Assembly (NCBI RefSeq): GCF_025149945.1
Contig: NZ_JALXVH010000075.1
Span: 1 to 9,123 of the forward strand
Direction: 5' to 3'
Source: Kocuria sp. p3-SID1428
GTDB lineage: Bacteria > Actinomycetota > Actinomycetes > Actinomycetales > Micrococcaceae
DNA length: 9,123 nt
The position numbers and the translations under genes are program-made. Shown here piece by piece: positions 1-6,018 of this stretch. The notes below the pieces were generated by a model. It did no database searches. It was not told the DNA's origin and saw only the letters and a program-made list of their open reading frames with translations. How positions within the stretch are numbered: the stretch's first letter is position 1; each line of letters opens with the position of its first letter.

Positions 1-10
1 CCCGAGGGCC

Positions 11-523
11 TCACTTGCGCAGGGGCGAGGATCCCTTGGCGGAGGCCTTCGACGTCGACGACGACCGCGCGGATCCCGGCACGGCGGTGGAGCCGGCACG
101 GGAGTAGGCCTTCTTGTCGCCCTTGCCCGGCTTGCCGTCGCGGGCGAGCGAATCGGACGGCGCTTCGACGGGCTGGCCCTCGGCATCGCGCACGACCTCT
201 GCCTCGGCCTCGCGCTCGTCATCGTGCCGGACGCTGCGCTCCGAGCCCGTGCGGCGTCCCGAAGCCGCCGCATCGCGACGGGCCAGACGCGCCCGCTCCG
301 AGCGCTGCTCCGCTCCCGGACGGGACGCCACACGACGGGTGCCGTCGGTCCTCGTGTCGGGGACCTCAGTGACCGCCACGGCCACCACGTTCAGGCCCAG
401 GCCGGCGAGACCCAGGATCCAGCCGAGGACGGCCCAGCCGACGCTGAGGAGCAGCAGCGCCAGGAGGATCAGCCCGAGCGAGGTCAGGACGGCGGGGGTG
501 AGGCGTCGGAAGTCGAACTTCAT
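11..523 (-). CDS. Small membrane protein with a disordered charged tail, function unknown
   Basis: This is a 170-residue protein I do not recognise. Residues about 8-52 are almost continuously hydrophobic (LGLILLALLLLSVGWAVLGW and on), enough for two closely spaced membrane helices. The rest (about 53-170) is hydrophilic and probably disordered. It is rich in Arg, Glu, Asp and Ala in the middle and in Ser, Lys and Ala at the end, finishing in SSPLRK. The N-terminus MKFDFRR is basic, and no signal-peptidase cleavage site is obvious. The ATG at 523 directly precedes the hydrophobic segment, so the start is plausible; the upstream minus-strand sequence GGAATGGG is only a weak ribosome site. It is divergent from the sirtuin gene with an 82-bp gap. 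High-GC codon bias and the membrane-hairpin design support a real gene. The function is unknown. Confidence 0.7.
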   Translation of the reverse strand: MKFDFRRLTPAVLTSLGLILLALLLLSVGWAVLGWILGLAGLGLNVVAVAVTEVPDTRTDGTRRVASRPGAEQRSERARLARRDAAASGRRTGSERSVRHDDEREAEAEVVRDAEGQPVEAPSDSLARDGKPGKGDKKAYSRAGSTAVPGSARSSSTSKASAKGSSPLRK

Positions 524-592
524 GCGCCCATTCCATCACAAGCACCGCCGCGGCGCCGGGGCCGCATGGGCTCGCGGCCGGGGCGAGTCGCC

Positions 593-598
593 TACCGT
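593..598 (+). promoter_or_regulatory. Candidate -10 box for a leaderless sirtuin mRNA
   Basis: TACCGT fits the actinobacterial TANNNT -10 pattern and lies 13 to 8 bases before the ATG at 606. This is where a -10 box sits when transcription starts at or next to the start codon. No convincing AGGAGG-type site precedes this ATG, only a run of G at 599-603. A -35 hexamer is not recognisable. The call is an inference from spacing. Confidence 0.35.
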
Positions 599-605
599 GG
601 GGGCC

Positions 606-1457
606 ATGAGCACCGATCAGGATCCCGACGAGTCCCTGTCCCAGCGCGCCGGCCGGCTCAACGCCCAGCTGCAGGCCATCGGCCCCGACGTCCTCGATCT
701 GTGCCGCTCCGCCGCCAAGGTCGCGGTGCTCTCGGGCGCGGGCATCTCAGCCGAATCCGGCGTTCCCACCTTCCGCGCCCCGGAGACGGGACTGTGGGCG
801 CGGTACTCGCCCCAGGAGCTGGCGACCCCGGAGGCGTGGGAGGCCGACCCCGAGCTCGTCTGGGCCTGGTATATGCAGCGAGCGCGATATGTCCGCCAGT
901 GCGCGCCCAACGCGGGGCATCGGGCACTGGTGTCGTGGAGCGAGTACGCCGAGGTCACCATCGCGACGCAGAACATCGATGACCTCCACGAGCGCTCCGG
1001 CTCGGACGGGGTCAGCCACCTCCACGGCTCCCTCTACTCCTTCCGCTGCTCCCACTGCGGCCGGCCGGCGGATCAGTGGCAGGTCGCCGACCTGCGCCTG
1101 GATGAGCCACCCTTGGATGAGCCGCGGCCCGAGGCGCCGTCGGAGTGCCTGGAGTGCGACGGCCCGCTGCGCCCGGATGTCGTGTGGTTCGGCGAGGCCC
1201 TGCCGGAGGGCGCCTTCAACGACGCCGAGTCCGCCATGGCCTCGGCGGATCTCGTGCTCGTGATCGGGACCTCGGGGCTCGTGCAGCCGGCGGCCTCGCT
1301 GCCGCTGACCGCCATGGGCCTGGGCGTCCCCGTGGTGGAGATCAACCCGGAGCCCACCGGCTTCACCGCACATGCCGATCACTCGGTGCAGCTGGCCTCC
1401 GGCACCGCGCTTCCGCTGATGCTCTCGGCGGCCCGGCGCAGCCCCGGCAGGGCCTGA
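606..1457 (+). CDS. Sir2-family NAD-dependent protein deacylase (CobB/SIRT5-like)
   Basis: This 283-residue cytosolic enzyme is predicted to remove acyl groups from lysines using NAD+, giving nicotinamide and O-acyl-ADP-ribose. Diagnostic motifs occur in order: the NAD-binding GAGISAESG loop (44-52) followed by VPTFRA, TQNIDDLH (121-128), the catalytic His140 in LHGS, a zinc module with Cys148/Cys151 and Cys181/Cys184, then DVVWFGE (191-197) and GTSG (221-224). Tyr89 and Arg92 (YMQR) match the Tyr-x-x-Arg pair that binds the acid group of succinyl or malonyl lysine in SIRT5 and E. coli CobB, so desuccinylase activity is possible in addition to deacetylation. The segment LDEPPLDEPRPEAP within the zinc module is unusual. 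I chose ATG 606 because the Sir2 fold begins soon after it; the open frame upstream overlaps the divergent gene and looks non-coding. The length is normal for a bacterial sirtuin. Confidence 0.93.
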   Translation: MSTDQDPDESLSQRAGRLNAQLQAIGPDVLDLCRSAAKVAVLSGAGISAESGVPTFRAPETGLWARYSPQELATPEAWEADPELVWAWYMQRARYVRQCAPNAGHRALVSWSEYAEVTIATQNIDDLHERSGSDGVSHLHGSLYSFRCSHCGRPADQWQVADLRLDEPPLDEPRPEAPSECLECDGPLRPDVVWFGEALPEGAFNDAESAMASADLVLVIGTSGLVQPAASLPLTAMGLGVPVVEINPEPTGFTAHADHSVQLASGTALPLMLSAARRSPGRA

Positions 1458-1731
1458 GGCTCTCTCCGGGGCGGGGCGGATCGCGGCCGTCGTCGGGCCC
1501 GCGCGCTCCAGGCGCCATGGGGTACGTCGGGATCGGCGGGGCCCCCCTCGACCCCTGCCTCCACCCCTGCCGAGGAACTCATCGCTGCGGGACACGGCGC
1601 AGAGAGCGCATCCCGCCGCGAGTAGCCGTACAGTGGCCGCACCCTGTGGGTCCCGTCACAATCAGCTGTGACGACGACAGCGCACCACCCGTCGCCAGGG
1701 CCCCTTCGGCAACTGTCCCCGGGAGCACCCA
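1458..1731. other. Intergenic region between sirtuin and permease with weak hairpins
   Basis: I see no gene in these 274 bases. Two imperfect hairpins could end the sirtuin transcript: CGCGGCC (1482-1488) with GGGCCCGCG (1495-1503), which needs a bulge, and TCGGCGGGG (1533-1541) with CCCCTGCCGA (1564-1573), also bulged. Neither is followed by a T-run. TACAGT at 1629-1634 fits a TANNNT -10 box for the permease, but I find no matching -35. A clean inverted repeat at 1654-1673 is listed separately. Terminator and promoter assignments here are weak. Confidence 0.35.
1654..1673. promoter_or_regulatory. Inverted repeat, candidate operator upstream of the permease
   Basis: The perfect 7-bp arms CGTCACA and TGTGACG are separated by 6 bases, ending 58 bp before the permease start. 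A two-fold symmetric site of this size is typical of a binding site for a dimeric transcription factor. The half-sites are TCACA and TGTGA in the reverse order of a classical CRP site (TGTGA-N6-TCACA), so a CRP/FNR-type regulator should not be assumed. The stem is too short and lacks a T-run, so a terminator is less likely. The symmetry is seen directly; its role is inferred. Confidence 0.4.
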
Positions 1732-3261
1732 GTGAGCACCAATCAGCGCGGCACTGAGCCGTCCGACCCCCACGGCACCTCCACCGACGGCAGCGCACCC
1801 GTCGAGAGCAGCGACCTGGCCAAGGTCATGGGCCCCGGCCTGCTGCTGCTGTTCATCGTCGGCGACATCCTGGGAACGGGCGTCTACGCCCTGACCGGCA
1901 GGATCGCCGGCGAGATCGGCGGCGCGGCGTGGGCCCCGATCCTGCTGGCCTTCTTCGTCGCCACGGTGACCGCGTTCTCCTACCTCGAGATGGTCACCAA
2001 GTACCCCGGCGCCTCGGGTGCGGCTCTCTACACGCACAAGGCCTTCGGGATCGGCCTGCTGACCTTCATGGTCACCTTCGCCGTGCTGGCCTCCGGCCTG
2101 ACCTCCGCCTCCACGGCCGCGCGCACCGTGGCCTCGAACCTGGTGGCCGGCTTCGGCTGGGAGGACCCGCCCATCACGGCGGTGACCCTCATGGCTGTCG
2201 GCTTCATGGTCCTGCTGATGCTGATCAACCTGCGCAGCGTCAAGGAATCCCTGATGCTCAACGTGGTGCTGACCTGCATCGAGCTCTCCGGACTGGCCAT
2301 CGTGATCCTCATCGGCCTGTGGGCCGCGACCCAGGGCAACGCCGACTTCTCCCAGACCATGATCTTCGAGACCCAGGGTGACAAGTCGATCTTCCTGGCA
2401 CTGACCGCCGTGACCTCCCTGGCCTTCTTCTCCTTCGTGGGCTTCGAGGACTCCGTCAACATGGTCGAGGAGACCAAGGACCCGCAGAAGAACTTCCCGC
2501 GGATCATGCTCATCGGCCTGTGCATCACCGGCGCGGTCTATGTCCTGGTCTCCATCCTGGCCGTCGCCGTGGTCCCGATCGGTGTGCTGGGCGAGTCCAC
2601 GACCCCGCTTCTCGAGGTCGTCAACGCAGGCGCCCCCGGCATCCCGATCGGCACGATCTACCCGTTCCTGACCATCTTCGCGGTGGCGAACACGGCGCTG
2701 ATCAACATGCTGATGGCCTCGCGCCTGCTCTACGGCATGGCCGCTCAGGGCGTGCTGCCCGGCTTCCTGGCCAAGGTCAGCGCCAAGCACTCCGTCCCGT
2801 GGGCCTCGGTGGTCTTCACGACCGTCCTGGCCGGCGCCTTGATCCTGGTGGTCGGGCAGGTCATGGCCAAGGAGACCGCCGCGGCACTGGGCGGCACCAC
2901 CGCTCTGCTGCTGCTCGGCGTGTTCGCCGTGGTCAATGTGGCCGTGATCGTGCTGCGCAAGGACCGCTCGCGCGAAGGGACCGGCTACTTCAAGGCGCCG
3001 ACCGTCATCCCGTACATCGGCGCGGCCACCACGCTGTTCCTGATCGGCCCGTGGGCGCAGGACGTCATCGAGTACCAGATCGCCGCCGTCCTGCTGGGCG
3101 TCGGGCTGCTGCTCTCGGCGATCAACTGGGCGTACAAGCGCTTCGTGAAGCACGAGCCCATGGGCTTCGAGAACACCCAGGCCATCGCGGCCCTCGGCCA
3201 GGGGCCGGAGGACCACGACTCGCACGGCGGCTCGTCCGCGCACGAGCACCACAGGAAGTGA
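1732..3261 (+). CDS. APC-superfamily amino acid permease
   Basis: This 509-residue inner-membrane transporter is predicted to import amino acids by cation-coupled transport or exchange. After a polar N-terminus (1-30) there are about 12 hydrophobic segments. The first helix carries GDILGTGVYALTG (44-56), equivalent to the APC GxG substrate-backbone motif and closest in style to the cationic-amino-acid-transporter/YfnA branch. Helix 6 has FFSFVGFEDSVNMVEETKD (232-250) followed by NFPR, and the ASRLLYGMAAQGVLP stretch (329-343) matches the conserved loop after helix 8. The substrate cannot be read from sequence. The C-terminal 17 residues contain five His (495, 498, 504, 506, 507) with acidic residues. 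The start is GTG at 1732 with GGGAG at 1721-1725 as ribosome site. A symmetric candidate operator lies 58 bp upstream and a strong palindrome follows the stop. Length is normal for the family. Confidence 0.9.
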   Translation: MSTNQRGTEPSDPHGTSTDGSAPVESSDLAKVMGPGLLLLFIVGDILGTGVYALTGRIAGEIGGAAWAPILLAFFVATVTAFSYLEMVTKYPGASGAALYTHKAFGIGLLTFMVTFAVLASGLTSASTAARTVASNLVAGFGWEDPPITAVTLMAVGFMVLLMLINLRSVKESLMLNVVLTCIELSGLAIVILIGLWAATQGNADFSQTMIFETQGDKSIFLALTAVTSLAFFSFVGFEDSVNMVEETKDPQKNFPRIMLIGLCITGAVYVLVSILAVAVVPIGVLGESTTPLLEVVNAGAPGIPIGTIYPFLTIFAVANTALINMLMASRLLYGMAAQGVLPGFLAKVSAKHSVPWASVVFTTVLAGALILVVGQVMAKETAAALGGTTALLLLGVFAVVNVAVIVLRKDRSREGTGYFKAPTVIPYIGAATTLFLIGPWAQDVIEYQIAAVLLGVGLLLSAINWAYKRFVKHEPMGFENTQAIAALGQGPEDHDSHGGSSAHEHHRK

Positions 3262-3293
3262 CCTGTGCCCCGCCGCGCGCGGGGTGCAGCTGC

Positions 3294-3335
3294 CGGTCAG
3301 GGGCCCGTAGGATCGATCCGACGGGTCCCTGACCG
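3294..3335. terminator. 42-bp near-perfect palindrome, terminator or operator
   Basis: The two 21-base halves are complementary at every position except one G-T pair (3303/3326) and one A-G mismatch (3309/3320). The outer arm begins CGGTCAGGGGCCCGT and the centre is the 10-base palindrome GGATCGATCC (3310-3319). A smaller hairpin, CCCCGC-N5-GCGGGG, sits just before it at 3269-3285. It lies 32 bp after the permease stop and 26 bp before the transporter start. RNA from it would fold into a very stable stem, so transcription termination after the permease is the simplest reading, although no T-run follows. It could instead be an operator for the downstream gene. Confidence 0.5.
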
Positions 3336-3361
3336 CTGTCGCGTCGCAGGCTCGTGAGACA

Positions 3362-5584
3362 GTGAAGGGCCTTCCCAGCGAATCGAGCAGAAGCGTGAAC
3401 CCTCCAGCAGAGCACCGCCGCCCGTGGGCACGCACCCTGATCGCCCCGGCCCTGATCCTGATCTGGCTGGCCGTGCTGATGCTCGGCGGACCGTTCTTCG
3501 GGCGGATCTCGGAGGTCTCCACCAACCAGCAGAGCTCGTTCCTGCCGCAATCGGCCGAATCCACCCAGGTCTCGGACCGGGCCGGCGACTTCACCGAGGA
3601 CCCCTTCCTGCCTGCCGTGGCCGTGGCCCAGCGCGACTCCGGCCTCACCGACCAAGACCGGCAGTGGGCGCAGGAGCTCTCCGACTCCCTCGTCGACGAA
3701 GGCATCGCCGTCCAGCAGCCCTCCCCGCCCGTGGTCTCGGAGGACGACAAGGCGCTGCAGCTGTTCGTGCCCATGGACGAGAACGACTTCGGGGACCAGG
3801 TGGCCCAGCTGCGAAGCGCCATGGCGGACCAGGCGCCCGAGGGCCTGACCACAGCCGTCACGGGCCCCGCCGGCTTCGCCAGCGAGCTGGCCGAGGGCTT
3901 CGCCGGAATCGACGGCATCCTGCTGCTGGTGGCCCTGGCGGTGGTGTTCGTGATCCTGGTGGTCGTCTACCGCTCGCCGCTGCTGCCGGTGCTGGTGCTG
4001 ATCACCGCCATGGCGGCGCTGTGCGCGGCGATCGTGGTGGTCTACCTGCTGGCCTCGGCTGGGCTGATCCAGATCAACGGGCAGGTGCAGGGCATCCTGT
4101 TCATCCTGGTCGTGGGTGCCGCCACCGACTACTGCCTGCTCTACACCGCCCGCTACCGCGACGCCCTCCACGCCCATCGCAGCACGCGCCAGGCCACCGG
4201 CGAGGCGCTGCGCGGCACGATCGAGCCCGTGCTGGCCTCGGGCGGCACGGTGATCGCCGGGCTGCTGTGCCTGCTGGTCTCGGACCTGGGCTCCACTGCA
4301 GCGCTGGGGCCTGCCGCGGCCACCGGCATCGTGTTCTCCATGCTGGCCGCGCTCACCCTGCTGCCGGCTGCGCTGATGCTCATCGGGCGCGCGGCCTTCT
4401 GGCCGGCCCGTCCCCGCTTCGAGGAGCAGGGCCCTCAGGCCCTCGAAGTCCGCCCCGATGCCCACGGGCATGCCGTGGAGGGCAGCGGCCTCTGGGCGCG
4501 GATCGGCCGGTTCATCGCCAGACGCCACCGCCCGGTGTGGATCCTCTCCACCCTGGTCCTGCTGATCGCGGCGGCCTTCGCCCCGCAGCTGCAGGCCTCG
4601 GGGCTCAAGCAGTCCGAGACGCTGATCGGCGAATCCCCGGCCGCCGACGGCCAGCACATCCTCTCCGAGCACTTCCCCGGCGGCTCCGGATCCCCGATCA
4701 CGGTCATCGCCCCGGAGTCGCGCATGGATCAGGTCGCGGAGGAGGCGGAAGCCCTGGATCCCGTGGGCTCCGTGACGGTCACGGCCCTCGACGCCCCGCA
4801 GGGCTCCATCCCGCTGGGCTCGGCGGCCGCTCAGCTCGAGTCCGCTGCCCCGGGAGCGAATCCGTTCGAGGGGGTCTCCCCGACCGTCGTCGACGGCGAC
4901 GTCCAGATCCAGATCACCAGCACCACCGACCCGGATGCGGACGAGACCTTCCAGGCCGTCGAGACCCTGCGCTCCGAGCTGCACGAGCTCGATCCCGACA
5001 TCCTGGTCGGCGGCGAGACCGCCAGCACTCTGGACACCAATCACGCCGCCGAGCGCGACCGTGCGGTGATCATCCCCATGATCCTGGCGGTCGTGCTGGT
5101 GATCCTCATGCTGCTGCTGCGCTCGGTGCTCGCGCCGGTCCTGCTGGTGGTGCTCACGGTGATCTCGTACGCCTCGGCGCTGGGCGTCAGCGCGCTGGTG
5201 TTCAACCACGTGCTCGAGTTCCCAGGCTCGGATCCCTCGGTGCCGCTGTACGCGTTCGTGTTCCTGGTGGCGCTGGGCATCGACTACAACATCTTCCTGA
5301 TGTCGCGGGTGCGGGAGGAGTCCCTGGAGCACGGGACGCGCGCCGGCGTGCTGCGGGGAACGGTGCTGACCGGCGGTGTGATCACCTCGGCCGGGATCGT
5401 GCTCGCGGCGACCTTCGCCGCGCTGGCCGTGATCCCCATCGTGTTCATGGTGCAGCTGGCCTTCATGGTGGCCTTCGGCGTCCTGCTCGACGCCCTGCTG
5501 GTGCGCTCCCTGCTGGTGCCGGCCCTGACCTACGACATGGGCCGCATCATCTGGTGGCCCCGCCACCGCCGCCTGGCCCCCTGA
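3362..5584 (+). CDS. MMPL-family (RND superfamily) transporter
   Basis: This 740-residue protein is predicted to be a proton-driven exporter of lipids or other hydrophobic compounds in the cytoplasmic membrane. Its topology is that of RND/MMPL proteins in two similar halves: helix 1 at about 25-46, an external domain at 47-182, five helices at about 185-345, then helix 7 at about 391-409, a second external domain at 410-567, and five helices at 568-725. Each half carries the Asp-Tyr pair of the MmpL proton relay, TDYCLLYTARYRD (Asp256-Tyr257) and IDYNIFLMSRVRE (Asp641-Tyr642), so it looks functional. It is shorter than mycobacterial MmpL3 and lacks its long C-terminal tail. The GTG at 3362 is used; an in-frame GTG at 3395 preceded by GAGCAG is a credible alternative giving 729 residues. 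Neither start has a strong ribosome site. The cargo is unknown, and no accessory or lipid-synthesis gene lies nearby. Confidence 0.9.
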   Translation: MKGLPSESSRSVNPPAEHRRPWARTLIAPALILIWLAVLMLGGPFFGRISEVSTNQQSSFLPQSAESTQVSDRAGDFTEDPFLPAVAVAQRDSGLTDQDRQWAQELSDSLVDEGIAVQQPSPPVVSEDDKALQLFVPMDENDFGDQVAQLRSAMADQAPEGLTTAVTGPAGFASELAEGFAGIDGILLLVALAVVFVILVVVYRSPLLPVLVLITAMAALCAAIVVVYLLASAGLIQINGQVQGILFILVVGAATDYCLLYTARYRDALHAHRSTRQATGEALRGTIEPVLASGGTVIAGLLCLLVSDLGSTAALGPAAATGIVFSMLAALTLLPAALMLIGRAAFWPARPRFEEQGPQALEVRPDAHGHAVEGSGLWARIGRFIARRHRPVWILSTLVLLIAAAFAPQLQASGLKQSETLIGESPAADGQHILSEHFPGGSGSPITVIAPESRMDQVAEEAEALDPVGSVTVTALDAPQGSIPLGSAAAQLESAAPGANPFEGVSPTVVDGDVQIQITSTTDPDADETFQAVETLRSELHELDPDILVGGETASTLDTNHAAERDRAVIIPMILAVVLVILMLLLRSVLAPVLLVVLTVISYASALGVSALVFNHVLEFPGSDPSVPLYAFVFLVALGIDYNIFLMSRVREESLEHGTRAGVLRGTVLTGGVITSAGIVLAATFAALAVIPIVFMVQLAFMVAFGVLLDALLVRSLLVPALTYDMGRIIWWPRHRRLAP

Positions 5585-5603
5585 CCCGTCTTCTCTCGCC
5601 TCA

Positions 5604-5939
5604 CGCCTACGTATCTCTGCGCGCTCTGTCCCGTGGCTGCGCATTTGCGCACGCAGGGGCGCTCTCTTGCCCATCCCGAGATCCCGCTTCCGTGCAGCTG
5701 GCCCGCCGAGATCCCGCCCAAATGCGCCGATCCTCCGAATACGCGCACGGAAACGGGATCTCGGCATATGGCCCGTGCGCAGCTGTCTCGCATGGCCTCG
5801 GAGACGGCCGCTCCTCGCGCCGACGCGCCTCAGTGCGCCTGGAACAGGGAACAGCGCACCTGCGGACGTAGGCGCGGGGGCTGGGCTGCGTGCGCACATG
5901 CTCTCTGGGCGCATGAAGGCGCAGGGAGGCACGTAGGCG
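5604..5939. repeat. Imperfect inverted repeat pair of about 53 bp flanking the island
   Basis: The left copy spans 5604-5656 and the right copy, inverted, spans 5886-5939. CGCCTACGT at 5604-5612 matches ACGTAGGCG at 5931-5939 in 9 of 9 bases. GCATTTGCGCACGCAG at 5641-5656 matches the complement of 5886-5901 in 15 of 16. The unconserved middle is 28 bases in one copy and 29 in the other, so the two ends kept their spacing, which argues for homologous copies rather than chance. A further partial copy gives the 14-base direct repeat ACGTAGGCGCGGGG at 5866-5879 and 5931-5944. Confidence 0.65.
5676..5764. repeat. Three-copy short repeat, two copies forming a 20-bp inverted repeat
   Basis: CCGAGATCCCGCTTCCGTGC (5676-5695) pairs with GCACGGAAACGGGATCTCGG (5745-5764) at 19 of 20 positions across a 49-base spacer. 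A third, partial copy in the forward direction repeats CCGAGATCCCGC at 5706-5717 within the spacer. Transcribed in either direction, this would form a long stem-loop. It sits inside the larger inverted pair. The function is unknown; a REP-like or decayed mobile repeat is the likeliest class. Confidence 0.65.
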
Positions 5940-5966
5940 CGGGGAGGGAGGGCGCGGGGAGATGGA

Positions 5967-6005
5967 CGAAGGGCGCCTCCCCCCTGGCAGGAGAGGCGCC
6001 CTTCG
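5967..6005 (-). terminator. Hairpin terminator after the PAP2-like gene
   Basis: The perfect 13-bp arms CGAAGGGCGCCTC (5967-5979) and GAGGCGCCCTTCG (5993-6005) enclose a 13-base loop. The hairpin begins 13 bp beyond the stop of the minus-strand PAP2-like gene, the expected place for its transcription terminator. No T-run follows, as is common for actinobacterial hairpin terminators. It could also stop read-through from the plus-strand transporter, whose stop is about 380 bp away. Confidence 0.7.
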
Positions 6006-6018
6006 GCGGGGAGTCGGA

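Larger units (their letters stand above)
5585..5966. other. Non-coding intergenic island rich in short inverted repeats
   Basis: About 380 bases between two genes that converge on it. Open frames exist on both strands, but they arise from high GC content. Their translations are Arg/Pro/Ala-rich, match no family I recognise, and none has a convincing ribosome site. The region is instead composed of at least two families of short repeats in direct and inverted orientation, described in separate entries, together with many TGCGCA-type motifs (for example TGCGCA-TT-TGCGCA at 5638-5651). The composition resembles REP-like intergenic elements, but I cannot name a family. Confidence 0.6.

Noticed and set aside
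114..605. N-terminal extension of the sirtuin frame
   Set aside because: It overlaps the divergent membrane protein gene, is Arg/Ser-rich and low in complexity, and the Sir2 fold is complete from the ATG at 606.
1654..1673. CRP binding site
   Set aside because: The half-sites are in the reverse arrangement (TCACA-N6-TGTGA), not TGTGA-N6-TCACA.
5607..5936. Open frames on both strands in the repeat island, possible small proteins
   Set aside because: No ribosome sites and Arg/Pro/Ala-rich translations. The sequence is better explained by short inverted repeats.
5604..5939. Possible insertion sequence bounded by the 53-bp inverted repeats
   Set aside because: The interior is only about 230 bp and encodes no transposase, and no flanking target-site duplication is apparent. 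A non-autonomous element remains possible but is unsupported.
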